Positions 5,348-6,154 of a stretch of 6,154 nt of DNA are shown piece after piece; within the stretch, counting starts at the first letter, position 1, and the number at the start of each line of letters is the position of its first letter. The notes beneath the pieces are model-generated. The model was not told the DNA's origin. It ran no database searches and saw only the letters and a list, made by a program, of their open reading frames with translations. The position numbers and the translations under genes are program-made. The stretch is from Bacillota bacterium (GTDB lineage Bacteria; Bacillota; Sulfobacillia; JAJZYS01; JAJYTV01), in the NCBI GenBank assembly GCA_021792885.1, contig JAJYTV010000125.1, positions 1 through 6,154 of the forward strand, read 5' to 3'.

Positions 5348-5376
5348 TTCACTTATATTCTTGAGCCTGCTATTGT
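5348..5376 (+). promoter_or_regulatory. Candidate arsB promoter overlapping the arsR promoter
   Basis: TTCACT (5348-5353) and TATTGT (5371-5376) have a 17-bp spacer; each matches the sigma70 consensus at 4 of 6 positions. The predicted start is near 5383, leaving a leader of about 43 nt. Because it occupies the same segment as the leftward promoter, a single ArsR site could control both transcripts. Confidence 0.4.
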
Positions 5377-5381
5377 GTCAA
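5352..5381 (-). promoter_or_regulatory. arsR operon promoter
   Basis: On the minus strand, a perfect -35 TTGACA (5381-5376) is followed after 18 bp by TATAAG (5357-5352), a 5-of-6 match to the -10. The predicted start is near 5345, about 16 nt before the arsR CTG. The -10 lies in an AT-rich island (5341-5375) within GC-rich surroundings. That island carries an imperfect inverted repeat, TCA (5349-5351) and TGA (5362-5364) around ATAT, and would be the natural site for ArsR binding. The exact operator cannot be fixed by eye. Confidence 0.6.
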
Positions 5382-5409
5382 GGGAACACGTCGGTGCTCC
5401 AACGTCCAG

Positions 5410-5425
5410 AGGAGGGTCCCTCCGA
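5410..5425 (+). promoter_or_regulatory. arsB ribosome-binding site inside a palindrome
   Basis: AGGAGGG (5410-5416) lies 9 nt before the GTG start at 5426 and selects this start over an in-frame GTG at 5375. The same bases form half of the palindrome GGAGGGTCCCTCC (5411-5423), which as RNA could fold into a 5-bp stem (GGAGG/CCTCC) with a GTC triloop and hide the ribosome site. Confidence 0.5.
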
Positions 5426-6154
5426 GTGCTTCATGCCGTACTCGCACTGATGCTCTTCGTCGCCGTCCTGGTGCTCGTGATCTGGCAGCCGCGCGGCCTC
5501 TCGATCGGCTGGCCCGCCGCGGTCGGTGGCCTCCTGGCCGTGCTGCTCGGTGTCGTCACCCTGCGGGATGTCGGGACGGTCGTTAGCATCGTATGGGATG
5601 CAACGCTCGCCTTCGTCGCCATCATCCTCATATCGCTCGTACTCGACGCGATCGGCTTCTTCGAGTGGGCGGCCCTGCACATGGCCCGCCAGGCACGCGG
5701 CAGCGGCCTGCGCCTCTTTGTCTACACGCTGCTCCTCGGTGCGCTTGTCGCGGCGTTCTTCGCGAACGACGGCGCCGCGCTCATCCTCACCCCGATCGTC
5801 TACGAGCAGGTCAAGGCACTGAAACTCCGTCCCGCCGCGATCCTCGCGTTCGTCATGGCTGGCGGCTTCATCGCAGACTCGACCTCCTTGCCGCTGGTCG
5901 TCTCAAACCTCGTGAACATCGTCTCTGCGGACTTCTTCCACATTGGCTTCGTGAGCTACGCCGTCCGCATGGTGCCCGTGGATCTTGTCGCGATCGCGAC
6001 GAGCCTATTGGCGCTCTACGTCTTCTTCCGGCGAGACCTGCCGCGAAATGTCGCTGTCCATGGCCTCAAGGAGCCTCGCGAAGCCATCCGCGACCCGAAG
6101 CTCTTCCGCGCGTCATGGCTAGTCCTCGGCCTGCTGCTGGTCGGATACCTCCTG
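5426..6154 (+). CDS. arsB: ArsB arsenite/antimonite efflux permease (3' end beyond window)
   Basis: The first 243 codons are present with no stop; the family is about 430 residues, so roughly half is missing. The protein is the inner-membrane As(III)/Sb(III) carrier that works as a proton antiporter alone or as the channel of an ArsAB pump. Strong ArsB signatures are VLVIWQPRGLSIGWPAA (near 16-32), ILISLVLDAIGFFEWAALH (67-85), FFANDGAALILTPIV (111-125) and FVMAGGFIADSTSLPLVVSN (142-161). Hydrophobic segments at about 4-20, 27-45, 60-78, 97-123, 136-165, 180-202 and 230-243 fit the twelve-helix topology. It starts with GTG. It is transcribed away from arsR-arsDA, so it is not in the same transcript as its ATPase. 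The similarity is to ArsB rather than Acr3. Confidence 0.95.
   Translation, partial: MLHAVLALMLFVAVLVLVIWQPRGLSIGWPAAVGGLLAVLLGVVTLRDVGTVVSIVWDATLAFVAIILISLVLDAIGFFEWAALHMARQARGSGLRLFVYTLLLGALVAAFFANDGAALILTPIVYEQVKALKLRPAAILAFVMAGGFIADSTSLPLVVSNLVNIVSADFFHIGFVSYAVRMVPVDLVAIATSLLALYVFFRRDLPRNVAVHGLKEPREAIRDPKLFRASWLVLGLLLVGYLL

Noticed and set aside
5378..5680. Minus-strand open frames opposite the start of arsB
   Set aside because: ArsB signatures in the plus strand are unambiguous; these frames are Asp/Glu/Arg-rich shadows.

Overview
This is GC-rich bacterial DNA dominated by an arsenic-resistance locus. Every protein call comes from motifs read in the translation; no database search was run. 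The base composition, purine-rich Shine-Dalgarno sites, tight gene overlaps and half-size ArsA proteins fit many Gram-negative or deep-branching bacteria. The sequence alone does not fix the lineage.

Layout from left to right: (1) 1-52, minus strand: the first 17 codons of a short Trp-rich protein resembling the SPW-repeat family, cut by the window edge. It is preceded by a TTGACA-type promoter and a perfect TetR-like palindrome, TTGACCGGTCAA. (2) 190-813, minus strand: an FmdE-family protein with a C-terminal four-Cys zinc ribbon. (3) 814-939: a divergent intergenic region with a likely promoter for the right-hand gene and an 8-bp inverted repeat over its predicted start point. (4) 940-2049, plus strand: a ten-helix TDT/SLAC1-type anion or dicarboxylate transporter. 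(5) 2050-2130: a convergent gap with two hairpins. (6) 5329-2131, minus strand: a tightly packed operon in the order arsR, AhpD-like/CMD protein, arsD, arsA1, arsA2, OsmC-like protein. (7) 5330-5425: a divergent arsR/arsB control region. (8) 5426-6154, plus strand: the first 243 codons of arsB, cut by the right edge.

The core is an As(III)/Sb(III) efflux system. ArsR would sense As(III) through its CVC motif. ArsD would pass the metalloid to the ArsA ATPase, here made as two separate half-size subunits, and the ATPase would drive export through the divergently encoded ArsB. Cysteines matching all three E. coli ArsA metal-site cysteines (113, 172, 422) are present, divided between the two halves.

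The least ordinary parts are two thiol-type proteins inside the operon. One is an AhpD-like protein with an intact E-x11-CxxC-x3-H motif and a four-Cys tail (CGCGEGCNC), placed between arsR and arsD. The other is a terminal OsmC-like protein that keeps only one of the two family cysteines. Together they suggest a redox or metalloid-transfer accessory branch to arsDA, which is inference. No arsenate reductase (arsC), arsM, acr3 or respiratory arsenate genes lie in the window. No mobile elements, CRISPR arrays, tRNA or rRNA genes were seen.
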